From DASWHR01 sp036398095 (GTDB taxonomy: Bacteria > Actinomycetota > AC-67): DNA of 64,000 nt. The notes under the pieces were generated by a model, which saw only the letters and a program-made list of their open reading frames with translations, searched no databases and had not been told where the DNA came from. Made by a program: the position numbers and the translations under genes. The stretch lies in assembly GCA_036398095.1 (NCBI GenBank), contig DASWHR010000010.1, positions 11,452 through 75,451 of the forward strand. The letters run 5' to 3'. Shown here one piece after another: positions 1 to 8,197 of this stretch. Positions within the stretch are counted from its first letter, which is position 1; each line of letters starts with the position of its first letter.

Positions 1-1976
1 GCCTCGGACAGGGTCAAGAGCATGTCGCCGGCGACGAACGCGCGACGGATCCCGTGCAGGCCCTGATCGGGTTGGGCAGCCGGGTGCGCGAGGCGGCCGG
101 CTTCGGCGATCGTGGATTCGCCGACCGTCATGCCCACGGCGCCGGAAAACGAGACGCCGCCCGACGATAGGTCCCACGACTGATACGGCACCACCGCGAG
201 GCGGCGCGACGGCCACCACAGGAACGCGTGGTGATCCTGCTCGGCTTCGCTCTGACCCGAGCCGAGCACGTGCTGCGCAAGCCGCTGCGGCTTCGCCGGA
301 TCGGACACGTCGAACAGAGACACTTGCGTCGCGGTGACGCGGCCCTGATCGTCGGCTTCCTTGCCGATCCCCAGCAAGAGCCCGTCCCCGACCGGATGCA
401 GATACGACGAGAACCCGGGAATCTTCAACTCGCCGGTGACGCGCGGGTTCGCCGGATCGGACAGATCCAGCACGTAGAGCGGATCGACCTGACGGAACGT
501 GACGACGTAGCCCCGATCTCCCATGAATCGAACCGCGTAGATCCGTTCGCCCTGGCCGAGATTTCCGACCTTCGCCGTCACGTTCAACGACGGCCCGCTT
601 TGGGTCAGCACCGACACGAAACTCTCACTCGACTCGCCGGATCCGCCGAATCGCTGGACGGTCGTCGCGACGCGCAGCCGGCCTTCATGTTCCGACAGCG
701 AGAACTGGTTCAGGACGGTGCCGTCGACCGACCCGCTCGCCAGGTAGCGCGCCGGTCCGGTCCCGGTGATGTCGAACGAGTGCAGCGCCGTCGACGCCGC
801 CCCGCCGGGCGCAGGAACCGGTTGCTGCTGCTCGGGATACCGGGTCGTAGCGACGTAGAGCCGTTCGGGCGAGGCGTAGATCGTCTGTGCGTCGCCGAGC
901 ACCGACACGCCATCGCGCGGTTCGGGATGCATCGGGTCGACGGTCACAACCGAGATCATGCCGAACCCGGAAAACTGCTTCGGAGACGCGACCTGATCGC
1001 ATGACGCCAGCGTCCCGGTCTTCCGAACTGACTTCGGTCCGCGGCGGTCGACCATCAGATAATCCGGGCGGAAGTCTTCGGCACCCAGACTCGCGGCGAT
1101 CCGGCGGTTTCGTCGTGTCGAGCTCCGCAGGGCGCTTGCGGACGAATCAGCCGGCGTGATGAACGAAATCTGATCGGGTCGCGCGCGCAGCACGAGACGC
1201 GCGACGCCGCCGATCATGCGAGCCGAAACGTAGGCACCTTGAAGATGCAGCGTCGCGAGGGATCCGAGCCGCGCCGGATCCGACACGTCCACGACCAGAA
1301 TCGTCGTGCGCTCGCGATTGCGCCAGACCTGGGGAACGCCGCGACCGATCTCTCCGGCCGACGGAGTGATCACGAGCGCCCGGTCGCCCGCAAACAGCAC
1401 CTGGTGTCCCGATCCGTCGGGAAGCGCGAGCGAGTCGCGCAGCACCGGCTTGCCGCCGCGCAGCACGAGGGACCGAAGACGGTTGCCTGCGATTGCCAGG
1501 ATTCGCTCGCCGTCGGTCTTGACGATGTCCGGCTCGTCGACGCCCTCCTCTTGCACGTTCGTGGTCGAGTACGAGCCGGGCGCGCCGCCGTAGGACTCTT
1601 TGGCGGCACCCCCAGCGGGTACCGCCATCGGCGCAGCTTGCGCCACGCCGTCCACGCCGGAATCCGTCGGGGCTTCCGCGGTGGAGGGCATCATCATCAT
1701 GAGGTCGCCGTGGAAGTTCGCCAATTCCTGCAGCCCTTCAACACCGTAGGGGCCGGCTCGGCGGACGGCCTCTGCACGAACCTTGTCTTCAAACGCCCGG
1801 CAGTCGCCGACCGGCTCGAGCCCGACGGACGACACACTTGGACCCGCCGCAAAGACCCGCCTGGGACGCGGATCGTCGGAGGGCAGCCGCAGGCTGCGGG
1901 TCGGGACGGCCACGGACGAGGTGCAAGCCGTGGCGGCAAGCAGCACCAATGCGAACGTCCGGCGCAGGCGAGTCAT
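1..1976 (-). CDS. Secreted beta-propeller domain protein, probable lipoprotein (C-terminus cut by window edge)
   Basis: The reading frame opens with ATG at 1976, preceded by a GGGGG stretch at a good distance, and stays open to base 1, so the C-terminus is missing; about 658 codons are visible. Residues 1-18 form a short basic plus hydrophobic signal ending in a cysteine (C18), a weak lipobox. Residues 139-156 read TNVQEEGVDEPDIVKTDG, the hallmark of the secreted beta-propeller family distantly related to WD40 (Beta_propel). Near the left edge the protein reads GIRRAFVAGDMLLTLSE, also typical of the family. The product should be anchored outside the membrane; its ligand is unknown. Family call is firm, function is not. 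Confidence 0.85.
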   Translation of the reverse strand, partial: MTRLRRTFALVLLAATACTSSVAVPTRSLRLPSDDPRPRRVFAAGPSVSSVGLEPVGDCRAFEDKVRAEAVRRAGPYGVEGLQELANFHGDLMMMMPSTAEAPTDSGVDGVAQAAPMAVPAGGAAKESYGGAPGSYSTTNVQEEGVDEPDIVKTDGERILAIAGNRLRSLVLRGGKPVLRDSLALPDGSGHQVLFAGDRALVITPSAGEIGRGVPQVWRNRERTTILVVDVSDPARLGSLATLHLQGAYVSARMIGGVARLVLRARPDQISFITPADSSASALRSSTRRNRRIAASLGAEDFRPDYLMVDRRGPKSVRKTGTLASCDQVASPKQFSGFGMISVVTVDPMHPEPRDGVSVLGDAQTIYASPERLYVATTRYPEQQQPVPAPGGAASTALHSFDITGTGPARYLASGSVDGTVLNQFSLSEHEGRLRVATTVQRFGGSGESSESFVSVLTQSGPSLNVTAKVGNLGQGERIYAVRFMGDRGYVVTFRQVDPLYVLDLSDPANPRVTGELKIPGFSSYLHPVGDGLLLGIGKEADDQGRVTATQVSLFDVSDPAKPQRLAQHVLGSGQSEAEQDHHAFLWWPSRRLAVVPYQSWDLSSGGVSFSGAVGMTVGESTIAEAGRLAHPAAQPDQGLHGIRRAFVAGDMLLTLSE

Positions 1977-2200
1977 TGGGTTCCCCCTTACTCGATGAAT
2001 CCGTCGTCCTGGGACGCTCCGAAGCGACTCGGGGTTCCGGCACGTCGAGGTTGCCCGCGCCGCCCCGGAGCGCTCAGTCGTCACACGCATGCTCGGTCAC
2101 TTCGGTAGAGGATGCTCCGAATCCTGCTCGTGGGCGGGGCCCGCCACAAGGGTGTCCGGACGACCCAGATCTACACCCTCATTCCGAACAAGCTGCTTGG

Positions 2201-3028
2201 TCAATCTCGAGGCAGGGACATGACCCAAAGCCATGGTTTGAGCCACGTGTCATTAATCCCTCGGGCGCGGTAGTTCCATACCCCGGCGACCTCGCTCGCA
2301 ATATAGAGTCCCCCGCGCGATTCCAGTCTCATCCCGTGAGGGTCCGTCGCAGAGAGTACTCCGTGATCAATATCCATCACTGCGAACTGGAAGGCTCCGC
2401 TGCTTTGGTCAACGCGCAAACCACGGTCCATGGCGGCGATCGATGTCGGCACGTCTCTGGTGGCATGCCCCGCCGGTGACAACCCTGGGCTCACTTCGAT
2501 CCCTGCCCCTGACGTCCCTTCACTGGGCAACAGCACCCGAGCTTGTCCACGCAAGAGGGGATTCAATCGAACGCTGTTTCCGTTGACACTTAGGTGGCAC
2601 GTATGGTCCGCCCCCCAGGCGGCAACACCGAAATACAACATGGACGCGCTCGAGGCGACCCCTAGGGAACCGAACGCTCCCGTACCCCCGTCAACTTCAA
2701 CACGAGGCCACGCGCGAATCGAACGGCGCCCATGACCAGCAGACGCACCGGGGCCCGACTGGACGACTCCCGTCAGGAAGAGCTTCGCCTGCGCCTCCCT
2801 GTCGGCGTTCCTCACCAGAGCGAAGGCAGCAAAGGTAAACGCAGGCGCTGACTGAGTCTGTTCTTTGCAGTCAAGTTGATACTCGTCACCCGCTGAGAGG
2901 GGTATCCGTTGAAACCAGCCGATACGGCTGTCGCCTTCGCCCCCATGCGCCGACCCGACAGGAAACAGCACAGCAATCGCCAACCCGACTGCACAGACCC
3001 GTACGCGCGACTTCCTTCCCCGCTGCAT
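2201..3028 (-). CDS. Secreted protein of unknown function, 275 aa
   Basis: I do not recognise a family. The frame extends upstream to 3187, but ATG at 3028 is preferred because it is followed by a clear signal peptide: a basic start (MQRGRKSRVR), a hydrophobic core and a likely cleavage after GSAHG. No good Shine-Dalgarno is visible. The mature part has few cysteines and alternating Gly/Ser/Val stretches that suggest a beta-rich fold, ending in a Trp-rich tail (NDTWLKPWLWVM). It stands alone between the beta-propeller gene and the divergent hicBA pair. Base composition is visibly lower in GC than the neighbouring housekeeping genes, which suggests recent acquisition (by eye, not computed). 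Confidence 0.6.
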   Translation of the reverse strand: MQRGRKSRVRVCAVGLAIAVLFPVGSAHGGEGDSRIGWFQRIPLSAGDEYQLDCKEQTQSAPAFTFAAFALVRNADREAQAKLFLTGVVQSGPGASAGHGRRSIRAWPRVEVDGGTGAFGSLGVASSASMLYFGVAAWGADHTCHLSVNGNSVRLNPLLRGQARVLLPSEGTSGAGIEVSPGLSPAGHATRDVPTSIAAMDRGLRVDQSSGAFQFAVMDIDHGVLSATDPHGMRLESRGGLYIASEVAGVWNYRARGINDTWLKPWLWVMSLPRD

Positions 3029-3221
3029 CACGACAGATGCCCAGTGAGCAGTAGCGAACGAATGCGATGCTGGCGATGTCGTGGCACGATGCCCCCTGGC
3101 ATGACAAACAATGACGGGCGAAATCTTCACGTCCAATCGACGTCCAAGTTCGACGTCCGAGCGAATTATCCTCCCTTGCCCCGGCAAAGGCGCCGAACCG
3201 TTCTACAGACGATGGCGAGAG

Positions 3222-3227
3222 TAGAAT
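3222..3227 (+). promoter_or_regulatory. -10 box of hicBA, leaderless arrangement
   Basis: TAGAAT lies six bases before the hicB ATG (3234), so transcription would start at or next to the A of the start codon. No Shine-Dalgarno is present. No convincing -35 box was found. Confidence 0.5.
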
Positions 3228-3233
3228 GCGGCC

Positions 3234-3437
3234 ATGACCGTTCGCTACAAGATCGCCCTCCATCGTTCGGACGAAGGGGTCGCCGTCTCCGTCCCTGGCC
3301 TTCCTGGATGTTGGTCACAAGGCAAGGACGAGGACGAAGCGATCGAGAACATCCGCGACGCGATACAGGCCTACCTATCTGTCGCGGACGAACAGCTCGA
3401 AGGAGCTGAAGTTCGGGAGATTGAAGTCGCCATCTGA
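3234..3437 (+). CDS. hicB: HicB-family antitoxin
   Basis: A 67-residue HicB-like protein: the partly degraded RNase H-like fold typical of these antitoxins is seen in the segment VAVSVPGLPGCWSQGKDEDEA followed by a helix (IENIRDAIQAYL). It should bind and neutralise the HicA ribonuclease encoded just downstream and may repress the operon. No C-terminal DNA-binding domain is present; this is the short HicB form, so any autoregulation must use another surface. Its TGA overlaps the hicA ATG as TGATG, giving translational coupling. Antitoxin-first order is one of the two known arrangements. Confidence 0.85.
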   Translation: MTVRYKIALHRSDEGVAVSVPGLPGCWSQGKDEDEAIENIRDAIQAYLSVADEQLEGAEVREIEVAI

Positions 3438-3649
3438 TGCCGAGTATCCCGGGCATCTCGCACAAGCGCGCGGTTCGAGCTCTTCGCAAGGCAGGCTTCA
3501 CGGTTGTCCGGGAAGGGAAGCACATCGTGATGTCGGATGGGGGCCGCATCCTGACGATTCCCCGAGCGAACCCGATCAATGCCTTGACGATGGGCGGCAT
3601 CGCCCGAGATGCAGGCCTCAGCGTGGAAGACTTCCGCAAGCTCCTATGA
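3437..3649 (+). CDS. hicA: HicA-family mRNA interferase toxin
   Basis: A 70-residue protein with the double-stranded RNA-binding-like HicA fold. The signature is intact: GFTVVREGKHIVMSDGG with the conserved histidine at residue 29, then a basic strand leading to TIPRANP and the C-terminal segment GGIARDAGLSVEDFRKLL. HicA toxins cleave mRNA and are held inactive by HicB. The start codon overlaps the hicB stop by one base. The pair sits between a lone secreted protein and the convergent 3' end of hflX, a common kind of site for a mobile toxin-antitoxin module. Confidence 0.88.
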   Translation: MPSIPGISHKRAVRALRKAGFTVVREGKHIVMSDGGRILTIPRANPINALTMGGIARDAGLSVEDFRKLL

Positions 3650-3745
3650 AGTCACCCGACCGTCTTCTCCATCGCACGCGCGGTGAACGCCACGTCGGTG
3701 AGGACTGCCCGTGACGACTGTAGGCATGCGCCGTTTCTGCCTGGA

Positions 3746-5134
3746 TTAGATCTCGTCGTCGGGGGCAGCAGTGCGGGCTCGCTGCTCGGGGAGGATGTAG
3801 GGGTCGAGGCGGCCGAGTTGGTCGGCGCGGAGGCGGGCGCGGATGATCGTTCCTTCGTCGGCGTAGCGTTCGGTGACGACGGCACCGGCAGCGTGCAATG
3901 CGGCGGCTACGTCGCCGCGATCGTAGGGAATGAGCAGTTCGACTTCGATCTCGGGCCGCGGCAGCTGCGCGGCAAGCTCAGCGAGCAGCTCGTCGATCCC
4001 GTCACCGCTCAACGCCGACACGAGCACCGCATCGGGGAAGGTTCGGCGCAGCCGCGCCAGCGTCATCTCGTCCAGTGCGTCGGTCTTGTTCACGACCAGC
4101 AACTGCGGGATCTCGGCCGCGCCGATTTCTTGCAGCACTTCCAGCACCGAGGCGTGCTGCCCGTCGGGATCGGCGGACGAGCCGTCCACGACGTGAACGA
4201 TCAGATCCGCGCGCGATGCTTCCTCAAGCGTGGACTTGAAGGCTTCGATGAGCATGTGGGGCAGGCGCCGCACGAAGCCGACGGTGTCCGACAGCACGCA
4301 CGAGCGCCCGTCGGGCAGGTCCAGCCGGCGCGTCGTGGGATCCAGCGTCGAGAACAGCTTGTCTTCGACGAGCACGCCGGCTTGGGTGAGCCGGTTCAGC
4401 AGCGTGGACTTGCCGGCATTCGTATAGCCGACGATCGTGGCGGCCGGGACGCCGGCGCGTTCGCGCTGCCGGCGCTTCGTGGCGCGCGTGCGGTCCATCT
4501 CGCGGATCGAGCGTCGCAGCTTCGAGATGCGCGTCTTGATGCGGCGCCGGTCCACTTCCAGCTTCGTTTCACCCGGTCCCCGCGTGCCGATCCCGCCGCC
4601 GAGCCGCGACATCGACTCGCCCCAGCCTCGCAGCCGCGGGATCAAGTAGTTGAGTTGCGCCAGCTCGACTTGCATCTTGCCTTCGATCGAATGCGCGTGC
4701 TGAGCGAAGATGTCAAGGATCAGCGCGGTCCGGTCGATGACCTTCACTCCGACGATCTTCTCTAGGTTGCGAAGCTGGCCGGGCGAAAGCTCTTCGTCCA
4801 CGATCACGGTGTCGGCACCGAGCATCTTCACCGCGTCGCGCACCTCGTCGGCTTTGCCTTTGCCCAGGAACGTCGCCGGGTCGGGCTTGTCGCGGCGCTG
4901 CACGAACGTGTCGAGCACTTCCGAGCCGGCGGTTTCGGCGAGGCGCTGCAATTCGGCGAGCGAGGCGTCGGCGTCCTCCGGGTCGCGACCGACGGCCAGA
5001 CCGACCAAAACCGAGCGCTCGAGCCGGACCGCTTCGCGCTCGAGTTCGATCGCGCGGAATTCGTCGGAGAGCTGTGAATCGCGCTTGCGACGCTGCTTGT
5101 CCTCGCCCTTGTCGTCCTTGGAGCGCCCCCGCAC
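3746..5134 (-). CDS. hflX: Ribosome-associated GTPase HflX
   Basis: A 462-residue GTPase that binds the 50S subunit and splits or rescues stalled ribosomes. Order of parts: charged N-terminus, HflX N-domain (residues about 45-150, with VIVDEELSPGQLRNLE), the glycine-rich linker GGGIGTRGPGETKLE (179-193), a coiled-coil segment, then the G domain with P-loop GYTNAGKST (236-244), DTVGF (283-287) and NKTD (349-352). Start is GTG immediately after the dapL stop codon (TAG GTG), so it is co-transcribed with the dapF-dapL genes. It is the last gene of the miaB-miaA-dapF-dapL-hflX run. Length and motifs are normal. Confidence 0.96.
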   Translation of the reverse strand: MRGRSKDDKGEDKQRRKRDSQLSDEFRAIELEREAVRLERSVLVGLAVGRDPEDADASLAELQRLAETAGSEVLDTFVQRRDKPDPATFLGKGKADEVRDAVKMLGADTVIVDEELSPGQLRNLEKIVGVKVIDRTALILDIFAQHAHSIEGKMQVELAQLNYLIPRLRGWGESMSRLGGGIGTRGPGETKLEVDRRRIKTRISKLRRSIREMDRTRATKRRQRERAGVPAATIVGYTNAGKSTLLNRLTQAGVLVEDKLFSTLDPTTRRLDLPDGRSCVLSDTVGFVRRLPHMLIEAFKSTLEEASRADLIVHVVDGSSADPDGQHASVLEVLQEIGAAEIPQLLVVNKTDALDEMTLARLRRTFPDAVLVSALSGDGIDELLAELAAQLPRPEIEVELLIPYDRGDVAAALHAAGAVVTERYADEGTIIRARLRADQLGRLDPYILPEQRARTAAPDDEI

Positions 5135-6286
5135 CTACAACACCTTTCGGATTCGCTGAAGCGCCTCTTCCAGACGATCGTCGGGCGTGGTGATCGAGAT
5201 CCGAATGTATCCTTCGCCGGCCTCGCCGTATCCCCGCCCGGGCGGAACGACCACGCCCGCCTCGTCCAGCAGCAGGGTTGCGAATCCGGCCGAGTCCTGA
5301 CCGTCGGGCACCGGGATCCACACGTAGACCGCGCCCTTGGGCGCCGGCAGGCTCCACCCCGAATCGTTGAACGTGGCCACCACCAGATCGCGGCGCGTGG
5401 TGTAGAGCGCGATCATGTCCTTCAAGAAATTTTGCGGCCCTTCCAATGCGGCGATCCCGGCGCGCTGCACGGCGTTGAAGATGCCCGAATCGATATTGGT
5501 CTTGACGCGGCCGAGCGCTTCGATCGCGGCGGCGTTGCCGACGACGAACCCGATCCGCCAGCCGGTCATGTTGTAGGTCTTCGACAGCGAGTGAAACTCG
5601 ATTGCGTGATCTTTCGCGCCCGGAACCTGCAACGCGCTAGGCGCGACGTAGCCGTCGTAGGTGATCTCCGAATACGCGTTGTCGTGGACCAGGAGCAGAT
5701 CGTTCGCGCGGCAGAAGTCGACGGCCTGGGCGAAATCGTCGAGTGTCGCGACCGCTGCGGTCGGGTTGCAGGGATAGTTGAGCCAGAACAGCTTCGTCGT
5801 GTCGGGAACGGAGATCGAGTTGTAGTCGGGCAAGAAGCCGTTGCCGGCATCGAGCGTGAACGGAACCGGGATGCCGCCCGCAAGCCGCGTGCCGATGTCA
5901 TAGACCGGATACGCCGGGTCGGGCACCAGCGAGACGTCGCCGGGATCGATGTAGGCGGTGCACAGGTGCGCGATGCCTTCCTTCGATCCGATCAGCGGCA
6001 GCACTTCGGTGTCGGGATCCAGGTCGACGTCGAAACGACGCTCATACCAGGCGGCGACGGCGCGGCGGAACTCGGGCAGGCCGAAATAGGACGGATACTG
6101 ATGCGTCGCCGGATCCGCGACGGCCTCTTTCATCGCATCCACGATGTGCTGCGGCGTGGGACGGTCCGGATCACCGACGCCAAGACTGATCACGTCCATG
6201 CCCTCGGCGCGCTTCGCCTGGACCTTGCGGTCGATCTCGGCGAACAGGTACGGGGGCAGCGTCTCGATGCGGCGAGCAGGCTTCAC
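5135..6286 (-). CDS. dapL: LL-diaminopimelate aminotransferase (class I/II PLP aminotransferase)
   Basis: A 383-residue fold-type I aminotransferase. PLP site residues are visible: NYPCNPTAA (170-178), HDNAYSEI (D202, Y205) and the Schiff-base lysine K236 in SLSKTYNMTGWRIG. That block and the start LPPYLFAEIDRKV match the archaeal/anaerobe-type LL-diaminopimelate aminotransferases. The enzyme converts tetrahydrodipicolinate and glutamate directly to LL-diaminopimelate, skipping the succinylase steps. dapF lies nine bases upstream in the same operon, and dapA and dapB are elsewhere in the window, which supports DapL over aspartate aminotransferase. GTG start with GGAGG. Substrate assignment is inference. 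Confidence 0.85.
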   Translation of the reverse strand: MKPARRIETLPPYLFAEIDRKVQAKRAEGMDVISLGVGDPDRPTPQHIVDAMKEAVADPATHQYPSYFGLPEFRRAVAAWYERRFDVDLDPDTEVLPLIGSKEGIAHLCTAYIDPGDVSLVPDPAYPVYDIGTRLAGGIPVPFTLDAGNGFLPDYNSISVPDTTKLFWLNYPCNPTAAVATLDDFAQAVDFCRANDLLLVHDNAYSEITYDGYVAPSALQVPGAKDHAIEFHSLSKTYNMTGWRIGFVVGNAAAIEALGRVKTNIDSGIFNAVQRAGIAALEGPQNFLKDMIALYTTRRDLVVATFNDSGWSLPAPKGAVYVWIPVPDGQDSAGFATLLLDEAGVVVPPGRGYGEAGEGYIRISITTPDDRLEEALQRIRKVL

Positions 6287-6295
6287 GCAATCCTC

Positions 6296-7165
6296 CTAGA
6301 CGGTTTCGGTCTTGACATGATGCGACACGAAGCGGGGATCGAGCGTTCCGCGGAAGACCTCTTCGGCCGGGCCGGTCATGAACACGCGACCGTCGCTCGC
6401 CCAGTCGATGTCGAGCGTTCCGCCGGGGAGCTTCACGGCGACCTGCCGTTCGGTGAACCCGCGGAGCGAGGATGCGACGGCGATCGCGCAGGCGCCGGTC
6501 CCGCACGCAAGCGTCTCGCCGACGCCGCGTTCCCAGACGCGCGATCGCACCTCATTGCGGTTCAAGACTTGGACGAACTCGATGTTGGCGCGCTGCGGGA
6601 ACAGCGGGAGCATCTCGATCGTCGGCCCCAGGTAGCCGAACGGAACGGCATCCAGGTCGGTGACGAAGAGCACGCAGTGCGGGTTTCCCATCGACAGCGC
6701 CGTCGCGATGAAGGTGAAGTCGTCCACCTCGATGGTCTCGCGCAGCGCGTCGTCACCGGGGCCCGACAGCGGGATTCGCTTGCGCTCGATGACCGGCGGG
6801 CCCATGTCCACGCGAACGCGCTCGACGTCGCCGCCGGGGCCGCGAAACAGCTCGAGATCCTTGATGCCCGCGCGCGTGCCGACGCGGAGCTTGTCGCCGC
6901 CGACGAGCCCGCGGTCGGCGACGAACTTGGCCAGGCACCGGATGCCGTTGCCGCACATCTCGGCCGGCTCGCCGTCGGCGTTGTAGTAGTCCATGAAGAA
7001 GTCCGCGTCAGTCGCGGGAGCGACGCGGATCAGCCCGTCGGCGCCGATTCCGAAGTGGCGATCGCACAGCAGGCGAACCATTTCGGCGCCGACCCGGATC
7101 CGGTCCTGCAGGTCTTCGATCATCACAAAGTCGTTCCCGGCGCCCTGGCTTTTCACGAACTGCAT
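6296..7165 (-). CDS. dapF: Diaminopimelate epimerase
   Basis: A 289-residue enzyme that interconverts LL- and meso-diaminopimelate without a cofactor, feeding peptidoglycan and lysine synthesis. The two catalytic cysteines are present: C71 in MCGNGIRC and C221 in ACGTGACA. The N-terminal signature KSQGAGNDFVMIED is also intact. ATG at 7165 is preceded by AGGAG. The protein has the usual length and is followed after nine bases by the aminotransferase that makes its substrate. Confidence 0.97.
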   Translation of the reverse strand: MQFVKSQGAGNDFVMIEDLQDRIRVGAEMVRLLCDRHFGIGADGLIRVAPATDADFFMDYYNADGEPAEMCGNGIRCLAKFVADRGLVGGDKLRVGTRAGIKDLELFRGPGGDVERVRVDMGPPVIERKRIPLSGPGDDALRETIEVDDFTFIATALSMGNPHCVLFVTDLDAVPFGYLGPTIEMLPLFPQRANIEFVQVLNRNEVRSRVWERGVGETLACGTGACAIAVASSLRGFTERQVAVKLPGGTLDIDWASDGRVFMTGPAEEVFRGTLDPRFVSHHVKTETV

Positions 7166-7210
7166 CGGGTGTCCGCTCTCCTGTCGTGGTCGTGAACGTC
7201 GCGCTTTAGT

Positions 7211-8191
7211 CTACTGCGGCCGGAGGGGCGAGCCGCTGTCTTTCCCGCCGAACCAGACCCCGACCGGATCGGCGATCTGGGCCGGGTCGTCCGCGTCGAA
7301 CCAGCGGATGCGCGGATCCTTTCGGAACCAGGTCATCTGCCGGCGAGCATAGCGCCACGTCGCGGACTCGATCGCCGCCTGCGCCTCATCGAGGCTGATC
7401 GTGCCGTCGAGGTGCGCGACGATCTCGCCGTAGGCGATCGCACGCGACGCGGTGAGTGCGCTGCGAAGCCCGCGGTCCAGGAGCGCGCGGACCTCATCCA
7501 CAAGACCGGCTTCGAACATCCGGCCCGTTCGTCGCGCGATCCGAGTCTTGAGGATCTCGGGAGGAAGCGCGATTCCGGCAACGGTCAGATCGTAGGGACT
7601 CTCGTACCGGTCCCAGGCTTCGCGGAACGCGCTGAACGGCGACCCCGTCAGTTGCGTCACCTCGAGCGCACGCACAACGCGGCGAAGGTTCGACGGGTCG
7701 ATTGAAGCGGCCGCGACCGGATCCAGCGATCGCAGCCGCTCGCGCAACGCGTCCGGATCCTGTTCGGCTATCGCCGAGCGCACGGCCTCATCCGTCGGGG
7801 GGAAGGTCAGGTCGTCGACGACGGCGCGGAAATACAAGCCCGATCCGCCGACGAGCAACGGCACTCGGCGACCCATCGCGACCCGGCCGATCGCGGCGCG
7901 CGCGACCTGCTGGAACTGCGCCACGCTGTAGGGATCGGCGGGGTCGGCGATATCGATCAGGTGATGCACGACGCGGTCGCGGTCGGCGGGCGGCGGCTTC
8001 GCGGTGCCGATGTCCATGCCGCGGTAGATGGTCATCGAATCCACCGCGACGATTTCGGCGCCCATCCGCTCGGCGACGCGCATCGCGATCTCGCTCTTGC
8101 CCGATCCCGTCGGCCCGACGATCGCCGCGATGCGGATCTGGGCGGTCGCCGGGTCGCCGCGCAGCGCGCCGGTCGAGGCAGGCTCGGCCAT
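7211..8191 (-). CDS. miaA: tRNA dimethylallyltransferase
   Basis: A 326-residue enzyme that adds a dimethylallyl group to N6 of A37 in tRNAs reading U-starting codons. P-loop GPTGSGKS is at 26-33, followed by the substrate-binding VDSMTIYRGMDIGTAKP (50-66) and HHLIDIADP. It begins six bases after the stop of miaB, whose product methylthiolates the same base; the two modify A37 in sequence. Length and motifs are ordinary. Confidence 0.96.
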   Translation of the reverse strand: MAEPASTGALRGDPATAQIRIAAIVGPTGSGKSEIAMRVAERMGAEIVAVDSMTIYRGMDIGTAKPPPADRDRVVHHLIDIADPADPYSVAQFQQVARAAIGRVAMGRRVPLLVGGSGLYFRAVVDDLTFPPTDEAVRSAIAEQDPDALRERLRSLDPVAAASIDPSNLRRVVRALEVTQLTGSPFSAFREAWDRYESPYDLTVAGIALPPEILKTRIARRTGRMFEAGLVDEVRALLDRGLRSALTASRAIAYGEIVAHLDGTISLDEAQAAIESATWRYARRQMTWFRKDPRIRWFDADDPAQIADPVGVWFGGKDSGSPLRPQ

Positions 8192-8197
8192 CGCGCT

